From JACDCY01 sp964350145 (GTDB taxonomy: Bacteria; Gemmatimonadota; Gemmatimonadetes; Gemmatimonadales; Gemmatimonadaceae): a DNA stretch of 64,000 nucleotides. Of this stretch, positions 39,677 to 47,857 are shown piece after piece. The stretch spans positions 13,284 through 77,283 of the forward strand of contig CAYGJL010000010.1 in the NCBI GenBank assembly GCA_964350145.1, in the 5' to 3' direction. Each line of letters starts with the position of its first letter. Position 1 is the first letter of the stretch. The translations under genes were made by a program, and so were the position numbers. Below the pieces are notes generated by a model. That model was not told the origin of the DNA, ran no database searches, and worked only from the letters and a program-made list of their open reading frames with translations.

Positions 39677-40920
39677 CAGCGCGGACCTCTTGCCGCGGTC
39701 GCCACGCGCGCGTCCGTCAGCTGCTCGACGAAGCCCTCGATGTTCGTGCGCGCCTGCTCGTCGGAGAAGCACCGCAGGTCGTTCACGTCGCCGTCGAGCA
39801 CGAGGGTCGGGATCCCCAGCCGCTCGGCGATGCGCCCCGGCATGCCGTAGCGCGTATTCGAGTTGTTCGAGCACGTCCGGCAGTCGTGGAAGATCACGCC
39901 GTCAACGTCGTAGAACTCGACCATGCGGGCGATGTACCGCTCCTTCGGTGCTTCGGAGCGCGCGATGAACAGCTCGAGCAGGGCGCGGGAGACGGACCGC
40001 CACGGATCGGCGGGGTCAAGGCCGGCGAACGCCCAGCTGTTGCAGTATGTCGAGGCCACGACCGCCGTATCGAACTCGGCGAACATCGTGGACAGCGCCC
40101 GCAACCGCCCCCAGACGGGCATGCCGTCCCAGTACAGGCGCAGCGTCTCTCCCGGCACCGCTCCCACGCGGCTCTCGACGCGCTGCCGCAACTCGGCCAG
40201 CAGCTGTCTGTAGTACGCGGGAGCGTCCTCGGTGCCGCGCAGCACTACGGCCGGTCCCATGTGGATGGTGCCATCGAAGAACGTCAGCGGTGCCGGGCGC
40301 ATCGCGGCGGTCTCGAGACACGCGCCCCACAGATCCGCCGTATCCCTCGACGCGCGCGTGGCACTCGCCAAGCGCGCGTCGTCGAGCCGCACGCCGGCAA
40401 TCTGCTCGAGGGGCGCCACCAGCGATTCGAGCTGCTTCGTCACGGCGCCGATGTCCGTTTCCGTGACGTCGTCGATCGCCCGCGGCGAGTGCAGGCCGAT
40501 GACGGGAACGCCCAGCTCGCGCCCGTACCATTCGAACCAATCGCGAACGTCGCGGCACTGATTGGTGTTGAACACGAGCACGTCCGGCTTCGGCGCGCGC
40601 TCCAGGCCGTACGCCTTGAGCGGCGACTCGCCCGCGAGGTACGCGCCGATGTCGCTGGTGAGGTACGAGCAGATGTCCTGCGAGTATCCCTGCGCGTGGG
40701 CCAACGGCAGGTACCGGTTGGCCGTGCGGGCGGCGCCCATGATCGCCGCGTGGTTCTCGGGAAAGTGCACCGCGAATCCCAGCGCGCGCAGCAATTCCGC
40801 CGGTCCGACGCTGGTGCACCACGCCACGGGTGCGGTCCCGCGAAGGGCGGCATCCGCCAACGAGCGGTAATACCCGTCCATGGTGGCGCGCAGCGCGGTC
40901 GTGCTGGCGAGCTCGGTCAT
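39676..40920 (-). CDS. Iron-sulfur subunit of a benzoyl-CoA reductase/2-hydroxyacyl-CoA dehydratase-type complex
   Basis: A 414-aa member of the HgdB/BcrB/BcrC family. It carries the conserved set of cysteines expected to hold a [4Fe-4S] cluster: Cys84 (QDICSYLTSDIG), Cys122 (NTNQCRDVRDWFEWYG) and Cys347 (FHDCRTCSNNSN). The N-terminal WCTSVGPAELLRALG motif matches the family substrate/CoA region. It is ATGA-coupled to the activator upstream of it and followed by another. Together with the fused subunit at 41759-44068 it would form the catalytic half of a second reductase-like complex. The substrate is unknown. Confidence 0.85.
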   Translation of the reverse strand: MTELASTTALRATMDGYYRSLADAALRGTAPVAWCTSVGPAELLRALGFAVHFPENHAAIMGAARTANRYLPLAHAQGYSQDICSYLTSDIGAYLAGESPLKAYGLERAPKPDVLVFNTNQCRDVRDWFEWYGRELGVPVIGLHSPRAIDDVTETDIGAVTKQLESLVAPLEQIAGVRLDDARLASATRASRDTADLWGACLETAAMRPAPLTFFDGTIHMGPAVVLRGTEDAPAYYRQLLAELRQRVESRVGAVPGETLRLYWDGMPVWGRLRALSTMFAEFDTAVVASTYCNSWAFAGLDPADPWRSVSRALLELFIARSEAPKERYIARMVEFYDVDGVIFHDCRTCSNNSNTRYGMPGRIAERLGIPTLVLDGDVNDLRCFSDEQARTNIEGFVEQLTDARVATAARGPR

Positions 40921-41756
40921 TGCAGCGCACCTCCAGCGTGGCCGGCCATGGGGAGCGCGGGATGGACTCTCCGCTCAGTGAAGGCTGCGAGCGCAGCGCC
41001 GAACGCGCCGGTATAGATGGGCTCCGGGAGCGTGGTCACCCGCAATCCCGAGAGAGATTCCAACGCGCGGAGCACGCCGGGGAAATACTCCGCCACGCCC
41101 CCGGACACCACTACGGGGTCCGTGAAGGAGCCCAGCTCCAGCACCCGCTGCGCGACGGACCGGACGCAGCCGAGCGCCACCTGCTCACGAGTGGCGCCCT
41201 CCCGAAGAGCCTCGAGCACCTCGGACGCGGAAAACACGGAGCAATAGCTGGTGACGACCGCCGCCTCTCCGGTGGCCGCGTCTGCCAGCTCGTCGAGTTG
41301 CGCGGCGCCAACATCGAGGCGACGCGCCGCCAGAGTGAGAAAGCTTCCTACTCCCACGGCGCAGCGGCGCATGCCACGAGATCCCGCCTGGTCTCCCGCG
41401 CTGTCCACGGCGATCACGTGCGGATCACCCCCTCCGATGTTCACCAGCGTCATCGCTTGCGGCAGGTGATGGAATGCGCCTCGCGCATGCGCCGCGGATT
41501 CCATGAGTGTCACCGTCGCCCCGGGAACGCATGCCATCCCGAACCCGGTAGCGCCGACGCCGGCCAGGTCCTCGCGCCGACTTCCCGCGTCATGCAGAGC
41601 GGCGGTCAGCGCTTCATGTGCGCAGACCTGGAAGTAGCCGCGCGTGGGGAGCACGGAGCGGCCGAGCGTTCGGCCGGCATCCGTTATCACCACGGCCTTC
41701 ACGCACTCCGTGCCGACGTCCACTCCCGCCGCGATTCCGCTCGAATTATCGGGCAT
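40917..41756 (-). CDS. Diverged activator ATPase subunit (BcrD-like)
   Basis: A 279-aa BadF/BcrD-family protein. Cluster cysteines are kept: Cys132 (RRCAVGVGSFL) and Cys172 (SYCSVFSASEV). The first ATP motif is GVDVGTECVKAVVI, but the second reads VNIGGGDPHVIAVD, so the Asp, Gln and Lys of the usual DIGGQDxK are lost; comparable drift is seen in the BcrD of this window (LDVGALHTRAV). It probably forms a heterodimer with the canonical activator at 38855-39676, sharing one [4Fe-4S] cluster. It is 2 bases from the fusion gene upstream and ATGA-coupled to the iron-sulfur subunit. Confidence 0.83.
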   Translation of the reverse strand: MPDNSSGIAAGVDVGTECVKAVVITDAGRTLGRSVLPTRGYFQVCAHEALTAALHDAGSRREDLAGVGATGFGMACVPGATVTLMESAAHARGAFHHLPQAMTLVNIGGGDPHVIAVDSAGDQAGSRGMRRCAVGVGSFLTLAARRLDVGAAQLDELADAATGEAAVVTSYCSVFSASEVLEALREGATREQVALGCVRSVAQRVLELGSFTDPVVVSGGVAEYFPGVLRALESLSGLRVTTLPEPIYTGAFGAALAAFTERRVHPALPMAGHAGGALQ

Positions 41757-41758
41757 CG

Positions 41759-44068
41759 CTAACTCCGCCTCGCGATCATCGGCTCGCGCGCGGCAAGGCG
41801 GACGGGCCGCAGCTCGTGCCGTTCAAGGAACTCCGCGAGCTGCTGACCCATGCGATCGGCCGAGAAGAGCCGATCGTCATGCGAGTCGGCCTCGATCACC
41901 AGCGCCGGCACGCCCGTCTGTTGCTCGGTACGGACGGCAAGGCCGTAGCGCACGTGACTCCCTTCCGGTGTCGTGCGCGAGTCGTGGAACACCGCAGCAT
42001 CGACGCCAAACCGCTCGAACCTGGAGGCGAGAAAATCACTCTGATACCGCTGCGAGCGGTTGCCGAACACGCCGGCGTAGGTCCGCGCGACGCTCTCGAT
42101 CGGATCGAGCGCGTCGAGTCCCGGGAGCGTGAACGTCTCGCAGTCCGTAGCGGCGACGATCGAGACGCCGTGATCGGCGAAAATCCGCGTGACTGGCCGC
42201 AAGGCGCTCCAAACCGGCGGACCGTTCCAATAGAAGCGGTGCCGCTCACCCGGCACCGCGGCGATGCCGTTCGCGACGCGGTCCTCCACTTCGTGCTTCA
42301 GCAGGCGGTAGTACGCGGCCGCCTCCGGTGTCCCGCGAAGCAGGACCATCGGCGTCATGTGCGTCAGCATGTCGCCGAACGTCAGCGGAGCGGGCGCCGC
42401 GGACGCGAGCTCCAGAACATCGCCCCAGAGCCGCGCCGCTTCCACTGTGTGCGCCACGGTCTCGCTGAGGGAATCCATGCAGAGCGTGAGACCGGTAGCA
42501 CGCTCGATCTGCTCGACGAGCCGAAGCAACTGCTCGGCCGCACCGTATGCCTCGAAGCTGCCCATCTTGTCCACCGCCGGTGGCTGGCACAGCCCCGCGA
42601 CCGGGACGCCGAAGTGCGCGCCGTAAACCTCGAACCAGTGCGGCAGCTCCTGGCCGGTGTTGGTGGAGTACACGGCGACATCGCACCGCGGCGTGCCCCT
42701 CATTCCATCGGTCGCGGCGAGCGGGCCGTCGGACAGCAGTGCTCCGATATCCGTTCGCATCGCCGAGCTGGAGAACGGGGAGAAGCCTTCGGCGGCCGCG
42801 CGCGCCATGTAGCGGGCTGCCTCGTGCCGGGCTCCGATGCGCGCTGCGCGGTTCTCCGGAAACCAGGGAACCATGCCGAGCGCGCGCACGATCTCGACTG
42901 GAGCCAGGCATGACGTCGCGGCGACGAGCCGGTCAGGGTCGTCGGACGCGGCGGCCAGGTCGCGGTGGTAGGCCTGAATGATCTCCCGCAGCCTGCGCCT
43001 GCTCTCGAGAGCGGGGACGTCCTGCCGGTTCCACGACTCGGACCCGGTGGAGCCCGGAGTCCCGCGGCTACCCGCGGCCGCGCGCTTCGACACCGATGCG
43101 GCGTCGAGTCCCAGCGCGCGCGAGACGTTCTGCCGGTTGAGAAACTTCTGCCGCTCGCGCGAATGCACGAACCGCACGAGCGCCGCGTTGTGCGGCGCGC
43201 GGAGCCCGAGTCGCTTGGCCTCCGTGACAACCGCGCCGTTGAGCGCATCTATCTCCGTCCGCACTCCGCGCGCGAGGTCCTGCCACATCGTCGGGCGGTT
43301 GTTCCCGAGTGCGGCAAGCGATCCGAGCAGCGGCCGGAACGGATCCTCCTCGTCAACGATCGGAACGCCCCGCGCGCGCATGACAGCGACGATTTCGGCG
43401 CACAGGTCCCGGATGAACGCGAGCAGGTCCTCATCGCCGAGGATCTCGCGGCAGGTGAGTCCGGTAATGGCCGACACGGGATTGATCGACGCGTTGTGCA
43501 GCAACTTCTGCCACACGGCATGATCGATGTTCGCGACGACGGTGGTATCGAGCCCGGCCGCGCGGAACATCTGTCCGATCGCGTCGATCGCCGGAGTCAC
43601 GCCGCCGCCGATGGGAGCGATCTGAATCGGCTTGATTCCGGCGCGGAACTGCAAGCGCCCCGGCCCGACGTGCTGCACGCTGTGATAGGTGATGCCGCAG
43701 AGAACGCGCTCCGGACCGACGAGACCGGCCACCAGTTCCGCGTTTCCGACGCCGTTCTGCATGGACAGGAAGAGCGTATCCGCGCGCGCGGCCGGTAGCG
43801 CGGCCCTCACCGCGTCCTCGGTCTGATACGTCTTGACCGCGATGAAGACCAGGTCGAAAGGCTCGAGCCCATCCACCGACGTGACGACGCGCAGGGGAAC
43901 CGTGATGGACTCGCCGCCGCCGGACCGCGCGATCTGCAGTCCGTCCATGCTGAGTTGATGCGCGCGCGCGACGTTCACCTCGAGGAGTGTCACATCCTCG
44001 CCGGCTCGCGTGAGCATTGCTCCGACAAGCCCGCCCAGCGCGCCCGCTCCGACGACGAGAACTTTCAT
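41759..44068 (-). CDS. Fusion: ketopantoate-reductase-like domain + cluster-less BcrB/C-like domain
   Basis: One uninterrupted 769-aa frame from ATG 44068 (AGGTGAG just upstream). Residues ~1-310 are a ketopantoate reductase/PanE-type NAD(P)H enzyme: MKVLVVGAGALGGLVG, AVKTYQ, SMQNGVGN, the catalytic Lys in WQKLLHNASINPVSAITG and the Glu in RGVRTEIDALNG. After a Ser/Gly-rich linker (~315-355), residues ~360-769 align along their length with the 414-aa subunit of the same operon (FPEN, TDIGA, HWFEVYG, FHDSRT), but the three cluster cysteines are replaced: SSS at 433-435, TG at 471-472, Ser697. So this half should lack the [4Fe-4S] cluster. The PanE-family half could make or consume a 2-hydroxy acid; the actual reaction is unknown. 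Confidence 0.85.
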   Translation of the reverse strand: MKVLVVGAGALGGLVGAMLTRAGEDVTLLEVNVARAHQLSMDGLQIARSGGGESITVPLRVVTSVDGLEPFDLVFIAVKTYQTEDAVRAALPAARADTLFLSMQNGVGNAELVAGLVGPERVLCGITYHSVQHVGPGRLQFRAGIKPIQIAPIGGGVTPAIDAIGQMFRAAGLDTTVVANIDHAVWQKLLHNASINPVSAITGLTCREILGDEDLLAFIRDLCAEIVAVMRARGVPIVDEEDPFRPLLGSLAALGNNRPTMWQDLARGVRTEIDALNGAVVTEAKRLGLRAPHNAALVRFVHSRERQKFLNRQNVSRALGLDAASVSKRAAAGSRGTPGSTGSESWNRQDVPALESRRRLREIIQAYHRDLAAASDDPDRLVAATSCLAPVEIVRALGMVPWFPENRAARIGARHEAARYMARAAAEGFSPFSSSAMRTDIGALLSDGPLAATDGMRGTPRCDVAVYSTNTGQELPHWFEVYGAHFGVPVAGLCQPPAVDKMGSFEAYGAAEQLLRLVEQIERATGLTLCMDSLSETVAHTVEAARLWGDVLELASAAPAPLTFGDMLTHMTPMVLLRGTPEAAAYYRLLKHEVEDRVANGIAAVPGERHRFYWNGPPVWSALRPVTRIFADHGVSIVAATDCETFTLPGLDALDPIESVARTYAGVFGNRSQRYQSDFLASRFERFGVDAAVFHDSRTTPEGSHVRYGLAVRTEQQTGVPALVIEADSHDDRLFSADRMGQQLAEFLERHELRPVRLAAREPMIARRS

Positions 44069-44069
44069 C

Positions 44070-44849
44070 TCACCTGTTCTTCCACGCGGGTTGCCGCTTC
44101 TCGAAGAACGACGCGAGCCCTTCGCGCACATCTTCCGTGGCCATCAGCTCTCCAAGAAAGACATCCTCGGCCGCGCGGCGTGCCCGCTCGAATGGCTGAC
44201 CGAACAGCGTGCGCGTCAGCCGCACGTTCATCCGCAGCACGAGCGGGCTCGCGCGGCGAAGGTCGGCGAGCACGCTTTCCACGGCTGCCGGCAGCTCCGC
44301 CGACGGGACCACGCGCGACACGAGTCCCACCGCGAGCATCTCGGCTGCCGTGTACGTGCGGCCCGTGCATGTGATCTCGAGCGCGCGGCCCAGCCCAACG
44401 CGCGCCGGCAGTGCCGTCACTCCGACCGGCGCGAAGAAGCCGAGTCTGATCTCCGGCTGTCCGAACGTGGCGCGCTCGCTGGCGAGAAGGATGTCGGCCA
44501 TGAGTGCCAGCTCGAACCCGGCTCCCAGCGCCGCTCCGTCAACCGCCATCACCAGCGGCAGCTCGCTCGCGCCCAGCACCTGGAACAGCCGGCTGAAGGC
44601 GGCGATCATCGCGGGCGCTTGTTCCGGCTGGTGCTCGCCGATGTCCGCGCCCGCGGAGAAGGCCTTGCCGTTCGCTGACAGTGCGATCCCGCAGAGCGAC
44701 CTGTCCGCCTGTGCGCGCTCGAGGGCCTCGGTGAGCTGCAGCATCGCCGCCGCCGTCAATATGTTGAGCGGCGGTGCGTCCAGCGTCACGAACGCAATGC
44801 TCTCGCGTACATCGTAGGCGATACATGGCACGGCAGTCTCCGCGCTCAT
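44070..44849 (-). CDS. dch: Cyclohexa-1,5-diene-1-carbonyl-CoA hydratase
   Basis: Crotonase-family protein (259 aa) that adds water to the dienoyl-CoA made by benzoyl-CoA reductase. Crotonase features: AFVTLDAPPLNILTAAAM, oxyanion FSAGADIGEH and GAALGAGFELALMADILLA, and FFAPVGVTALPARVG, where general enoyl-CoA hydratases have the second catalytic Glu, as in Dch proteins. ATG 44849 overlaps the upstream SDR stop by ATGA. Assignment to Dch rather than another crotonase rests on this region plus the had and oah neighbours. Confidence 0.78.
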   Translation of the reverse strand: MSAETAVPCIAYDVRESIAFVTLDAPPLNILTAAAMLQLTEALERAQADRSLCGIALSANGKAFSAGADIGEHQPEQAPAMIAAFSRLFQVLGASELPLVMAVDGAALGAGFELALMADILLASERATFGQPEIRLGFFAPVGVTALPARVGLGRALEITCTGRTYTAAEMLAVGLVSRVVPSAELPAAVESVLADLRRASPLVLRMNVRLTRTLFGQPFERARRAAEDVFLGELMATEDVREGLASFFEKRQPAWKNR

Positions 44850-45595
44850 GCCAGCTGTCCCCCATCCACCCTGATCACCTCCCCCGTGATGTGCCGGGAA
44901 GCTTCGCTGCAGAGGAAGACGACCACGCGCGCCACGTCCTCGGGCTCGGCTATCCGCCCCAGCGGCGTATCGGCGAGCGCGCTCTCCAGCACCGCGGGCG
45001 GAAGTTTTGCGGTCATCTCCGTTCGCACCATCCCGGGAGCGATGCAGTTCACGTTCACGCCTTTCGGGCCGAGCTCGCGCGCGAGAGTGCGCGTCAGCGC
45101 TATGACCCCGGCCTTCGACGCCGCGTAGTTTGACTGCCCGGCCTTGCCGCGGAGGCCGTTGACGGACGCGATGTTCACGATCCGGCCGTGCAACTGCTTC
45201 CGGAACGGGCCGGCGACCGCGCGGCAGTACGCGAAACAGCCCTTGAGATTGACGTCGATCACCTGATCCCATTGCTCTTCCGTCATCTTCCAGCTCATCG
45301 CGTCACGCGTGATGCCGGCATTGCACACTAGAACATCGAGCCGCCCGAGCGCATCCACCGCGGCCGCCACCGTCCGCTCCGCGCCGGCGAAATCGGATAC
45401 ATCAGCGCGGAGCGCGATGGACCGCCGTCCCTCGTCGCGTAGCTCCGCGGCCAGACTCTCCGCCTCGGTGAACGCCCCGAGTTCGACGAGCGCTACGTCG
45501 CAGCCGGCGCGCGCCAACTCGCGCACGATTGCCGCGCCGATGCCGCGTCCAGCGCCTGTCACCAGCGCGGCCTGTCCCGAGAGCGCGAGATTCAT
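44846..45595 (-). CDS. Short-chain dehydrogenase (3-hydroxyacyl-CoA dehydrogenase/FabG type)
   Basis: NAD(P)-dependent SDR of 249 aa from ATG 45595. Motifs: TGAGRGIGAAIV (cofactor), NAGITRD, catalytic Ser in VNIASVNGLRG, YxxxK in SNYAASKAG, and the C-terminal ITGEVIRVDGGQ. Closest in style to FabG or PhaB. In this operon it may oxidise 3-hydroxypimelyl-CoA after ring opening, duplicating or complementing the dehydrogenase at 56936. The frame is open up to 45685 but those residues overlap oah and are not SDR-like. Confidence 0.85.
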   Translation of the reverse strand: MNLALSGQAALVTGAGRGIGAAIVRELARAGCDVALVELGAFTEAESLAAELRDEGRRSIALRADVSDFAGAERTVAAAVDALGRLDVLVCNAGITRDAMSWKMTEEQWDQVIDVNLKGCFAYCRAVAGPFRKQLHGRIVNIASVNGLRGKAGQSNYAASKAGVIALTRTLARELGPKGVNVNCIAPGMVRTEMTAKLPPAVLESALADTPLGRIAEPEDVARVVVFLCSEASRHITGEVIRVDGGQLA

Positions 45596-45609
45596 CGTGG
45601 TCCGTGGTC

Positions 45610-46569
45610 CTAGGCGAGCCCGGCCCCGCAGCTGCCGCAGAAGCTGAACTGCTCCGGCATTCCCTTCGCCCCGCACTTGCCGCACGTCTTGTCGTACGGG
45701 CCCCAGAGAAACTCGCTGCTACCCTCTCCCGCCGCTTTACGGCGCAGCCCCATGAAGTCCACCTTCCGTTTCTCGACGAACGCCTGCATCCCCTCGTAGG
45801 GCTCGAGCGTCGTGAAGTGCGTAGACAGCCAGTCACGCGCGTGTCCGACCGTCGCGTGCCATGACGCCTCTTTCCAGTAATTCACCTGCTGCTTGGTGTA
45901 CCGGGTGCACTCGGGGAATTTCTCGAGCAGCTGCCCAACGAGCGTGCCGACTTCCTCGTCGAGTTTGGCGCGGGGCACTACACGGTTGACCAGCCCCCAT
46001 TCGAGCGCTTTCGCCGCGGGAATCCGCGGATTGAGAAACAGCATCTCGCGCGCGCGGCGATCTCCCACGTGAATCGACAGCCATTGGGTCGCCCCACCGC
46101 AGGCTACGCTTCCGACGCTCGTTCCTACCTGGCCGAGGTAGGTGTCGTCGGCCATGACCGCGAGATCGCACGCCAGCTGGGTCTCGTTTCCGCCGCCGAC
46201 AGCGATCCCGTTGATGCGCGCGATGGTGACCTTGCCGCTCCGGAGGATGCTCTCGATGTACTTGGCGAACAGCCCCATGTACTTGAAGTAGTCGTGCGGG
46301 CTCCTGGTATAGACGTTCGCGTACTCCTTTACGTCGCCGCCGGTGCAGAATGCCTTGTCACCCGCGCCGGTAAGCACGATCACCCCGACGTTGTCGTCGT
46401 TCGAGGCGTCGTCGATGGCGGTGATCAGCTCCTGCAGCGTGGATGTCGTGTAACAATTGAACGACTCGGGGCGGTTGATCGTGATGCGGCCCACCCAGTC
46501 CTTCTTCTCGTACAGGATGTCCTTGAATCCGAATACGGCGGCGTCTTTCGGAGCGAAATAGTTCGTCAT
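45610..46569 (-). CDS. oah: 6-oxocyclohex-1-ene-1-carbonyl-CoA hydrolase-like protein with zinc ribbon
   Basis: Ring-opening crotonase of the benzoyl-CoA pathway. Features: ITINRPESFNCYTTSTLQEL, GAGDKAFCTGGDVKEYA, INGIAVGGGNETQLACDLAV, FGQ-like YLGQVGTSVGS and LEKFPECTRYTKQQ, which recall Oah of Thauera and BadI of Rhodopseudomonas. At 319 aa it is shorter than Thauera Oah (~375) but carries an extra C-terminal zinc ribbon (CGKCGAKGM, FCGSCG) not normally seen in the family. AGAGG lies 7 bases before ATG 46569. Oah versus BadI activity cannot be separated by eye. Confidence 0.78.
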   Translation of the reverse strand: MTNYFAPKDAAVFGFKDILYEKKDWVGRITINRPESFNCYTTSTLQELITAIDDASNDDNVGVIVLTGAGDKAFCTGGDVKEYANVYTRSPHDYFKYMGLFAKYIESILRSGKVTIARINGIAVGGGNETQLACDLAVMADDTYLGQVGTSVGSVACGGATQWLSIHVGDRRAREMLFLNPRIPAAKALEWGLVNRVVPRAKLDEEVGTLVGQLLEKFPECTRYTKQQVNYWKEASWHATVGHARDWLSTHFTTLEPYEGMQAFVEKRKVDFMGLRRKAAGEGSSEFLWGPYDKTCGKCGAKGMPEQFSFCGSCGAGLA

Positions 46570-46597
46570 CGATGTTCCTCTGGCATCCGTAAGATGT

Positions 46598-47809
46598 TCA
46601 GCGCGCGTCGACTTTCAGTACGATCGCGGCGGCGCTGTCGCCCGCGGCGCAGCCGGTGAACAGTCCATAGCCTCCGCCGAGGGTTACCAGGTCCTCGATC
46701 AGCTCCATTATCGAGCGAAGCCCGGTCGGTCCCTGAGGGTGTCCCCACACGAGCGAGCAGCCGTGCCGGTTCATGCGCTCGGCGTCGTACTTCAACTCCC
46801 GGACGAAGTACACGTCGTTCACGGCAAACGCGGTGTGAGTCGTAACGCTCGAGAGGGCGCTCGGTTTGATCCCCGCGCGGTCAAGCGCGAGCTGCGCTGC
46901 AGGAACGACCGCCATCGGCATGAAGCCCTTCTTCACGCGCGCCTGCCCGTAGGAGAGGAGCTGCACGTCCACGTTGCCGTCGGGCGCCAACGCGCGGGCG
47001 CGCTCGCGCCCCGCCGTGAGCAGCATGGCGGCGTTCCCATCGGCGGGACGGGTCTGTGTGCCATACGTGACCGTACCGCCTTCGAGAACCGGCCGGAGTC
47101 CGGCAAGTCCCGCGGCCGTCGTAGGGAAAACCCCCTCGTCTCCGGTTACCGTCGCGAGGACCTTCTTCCCGCGCGCGTCCCTGACTTCCACCGAATTCAA
47201 CATGTAGCGGCCGAAAAACGCGCCGCCGTCGCCACGAGCGGACTCGTACTGCCCGTACCTGAGCAGCGCCATCTCGTCCTGCGCCTCGCGCGTGATCCCG
47301 GCCTCGCGCGCCACGTTCTCCGCGGTCTGGAGCATGGATCCCTTGGCGTAGGGATCGTGGCCAAAGCTGTCGAGCACGATGTTCTCCGACTCGCCGGTAC
47401 CGCCGGGAGCCGTCGGGTTCGGGTAGAACACGTGCGGCCCATTGCTCGTGCGGTCCGCGGTCGCCGCGAGATACGTGCGCGCGCTCTTCGACTCGAGCTC
47501 CTGCGCGCCCTGCGCGAGACAGCGCACCGAAGTCGCGCACGCCTGATTGATCGTAGGCCCGCTCACGTGCCCCAGACCGGCGAGTCCCGCGAACCAGGGC
47601 GCGCCGTAAAAGGAGTGCTTGCTCGCGACGGTCGTGCCGAGACACATCCCGTCGATCTCGGTCGCGGCGATACCGCGCTCCGACAGCGCCCGCGCCGCCA
47701 TCTCGGCGGCGAACGGGATCGGGGGCAGCGCGGCGAACGAGCCCTGCCACGCGCTGAAGGGTGTGCACCAGTATCCGCCGTACGGAATCCAGACATCGTT
47801 GAACTGCAC
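46598..47809 (-). CDS. Thiolase-family acyltransferase
   Basis: About 403 aa from GTG 47809, which has AGGAGG 6 bases upstream; TTG 47815 touches the ribosome site and is unlikely. Nucleophile Cys in NQACATSVRCLAQG, the His in VWGHPQGPTG, and a C-terminal Cys in GLFTGCAAGDSAAAIV (where typical thiolases have CGGGGQG). In the pathway it would cleave 3-oxopimelyl-CoA to glutaryl-CoA and acetyl-CoA. The motif spacing is that of the thiolase superfamily but the C-terminal loop is unusual, so specificity is inferred from context. Confidence 0.82.
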   Translation of the reverse strand: MQFNDVWIPYGGYWCTPFSAWQGSFAALPPIPFAAEMAARALSERGIAATEIDGMCLGTTVASKHSFYGAPWFAGLAGLGHVSGPTINQACATSVRCLAQGAQELESKSARTYLAATADRTSNGPHVFYPNPTAPGGTGESENIVLDSFGHDPYAKGSMLQTAENVAREAGITREAQDEMALLRYGQYESARGDGGAFFGRYMLNSVEVRDARGKKVLATVTGDEGVFPTTAAGLAGLRPVLEGGTVTYGTQTRPADGNAAMLLTAGRERARALAPDGNVDVQLLSYGQARVKKGFMPMAVVPAAQLALDRAGIKPSALSSVTTHTAFAVNDVYFVRELKYDAERMNRHGCSLVWGHPQGPTGLRSIMELIEDLVTLGGGYGLFTGCAAGDSAAAIVLKVDAR

Positions 47810-47857
47810 GCCCAACCTCCTGAGTGAAGTACCGGAAAGCGCGGGCGGCGCCCCCGA

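Noticed and set aside
39677..39874. Upstream extension of the activator gene frame
   Set aside because: These residues are Arg/Ala-rich and lie within the 414-aa subunit gene; the ATG at 39676 starts exactly at the conserved domain.
41759..44068. Two separate genes (panE and a bcrC homologue)
   Set aside because: No stop codon, frameshift or internal ribosome site with a good start was found at the linker; the frame is continuous.
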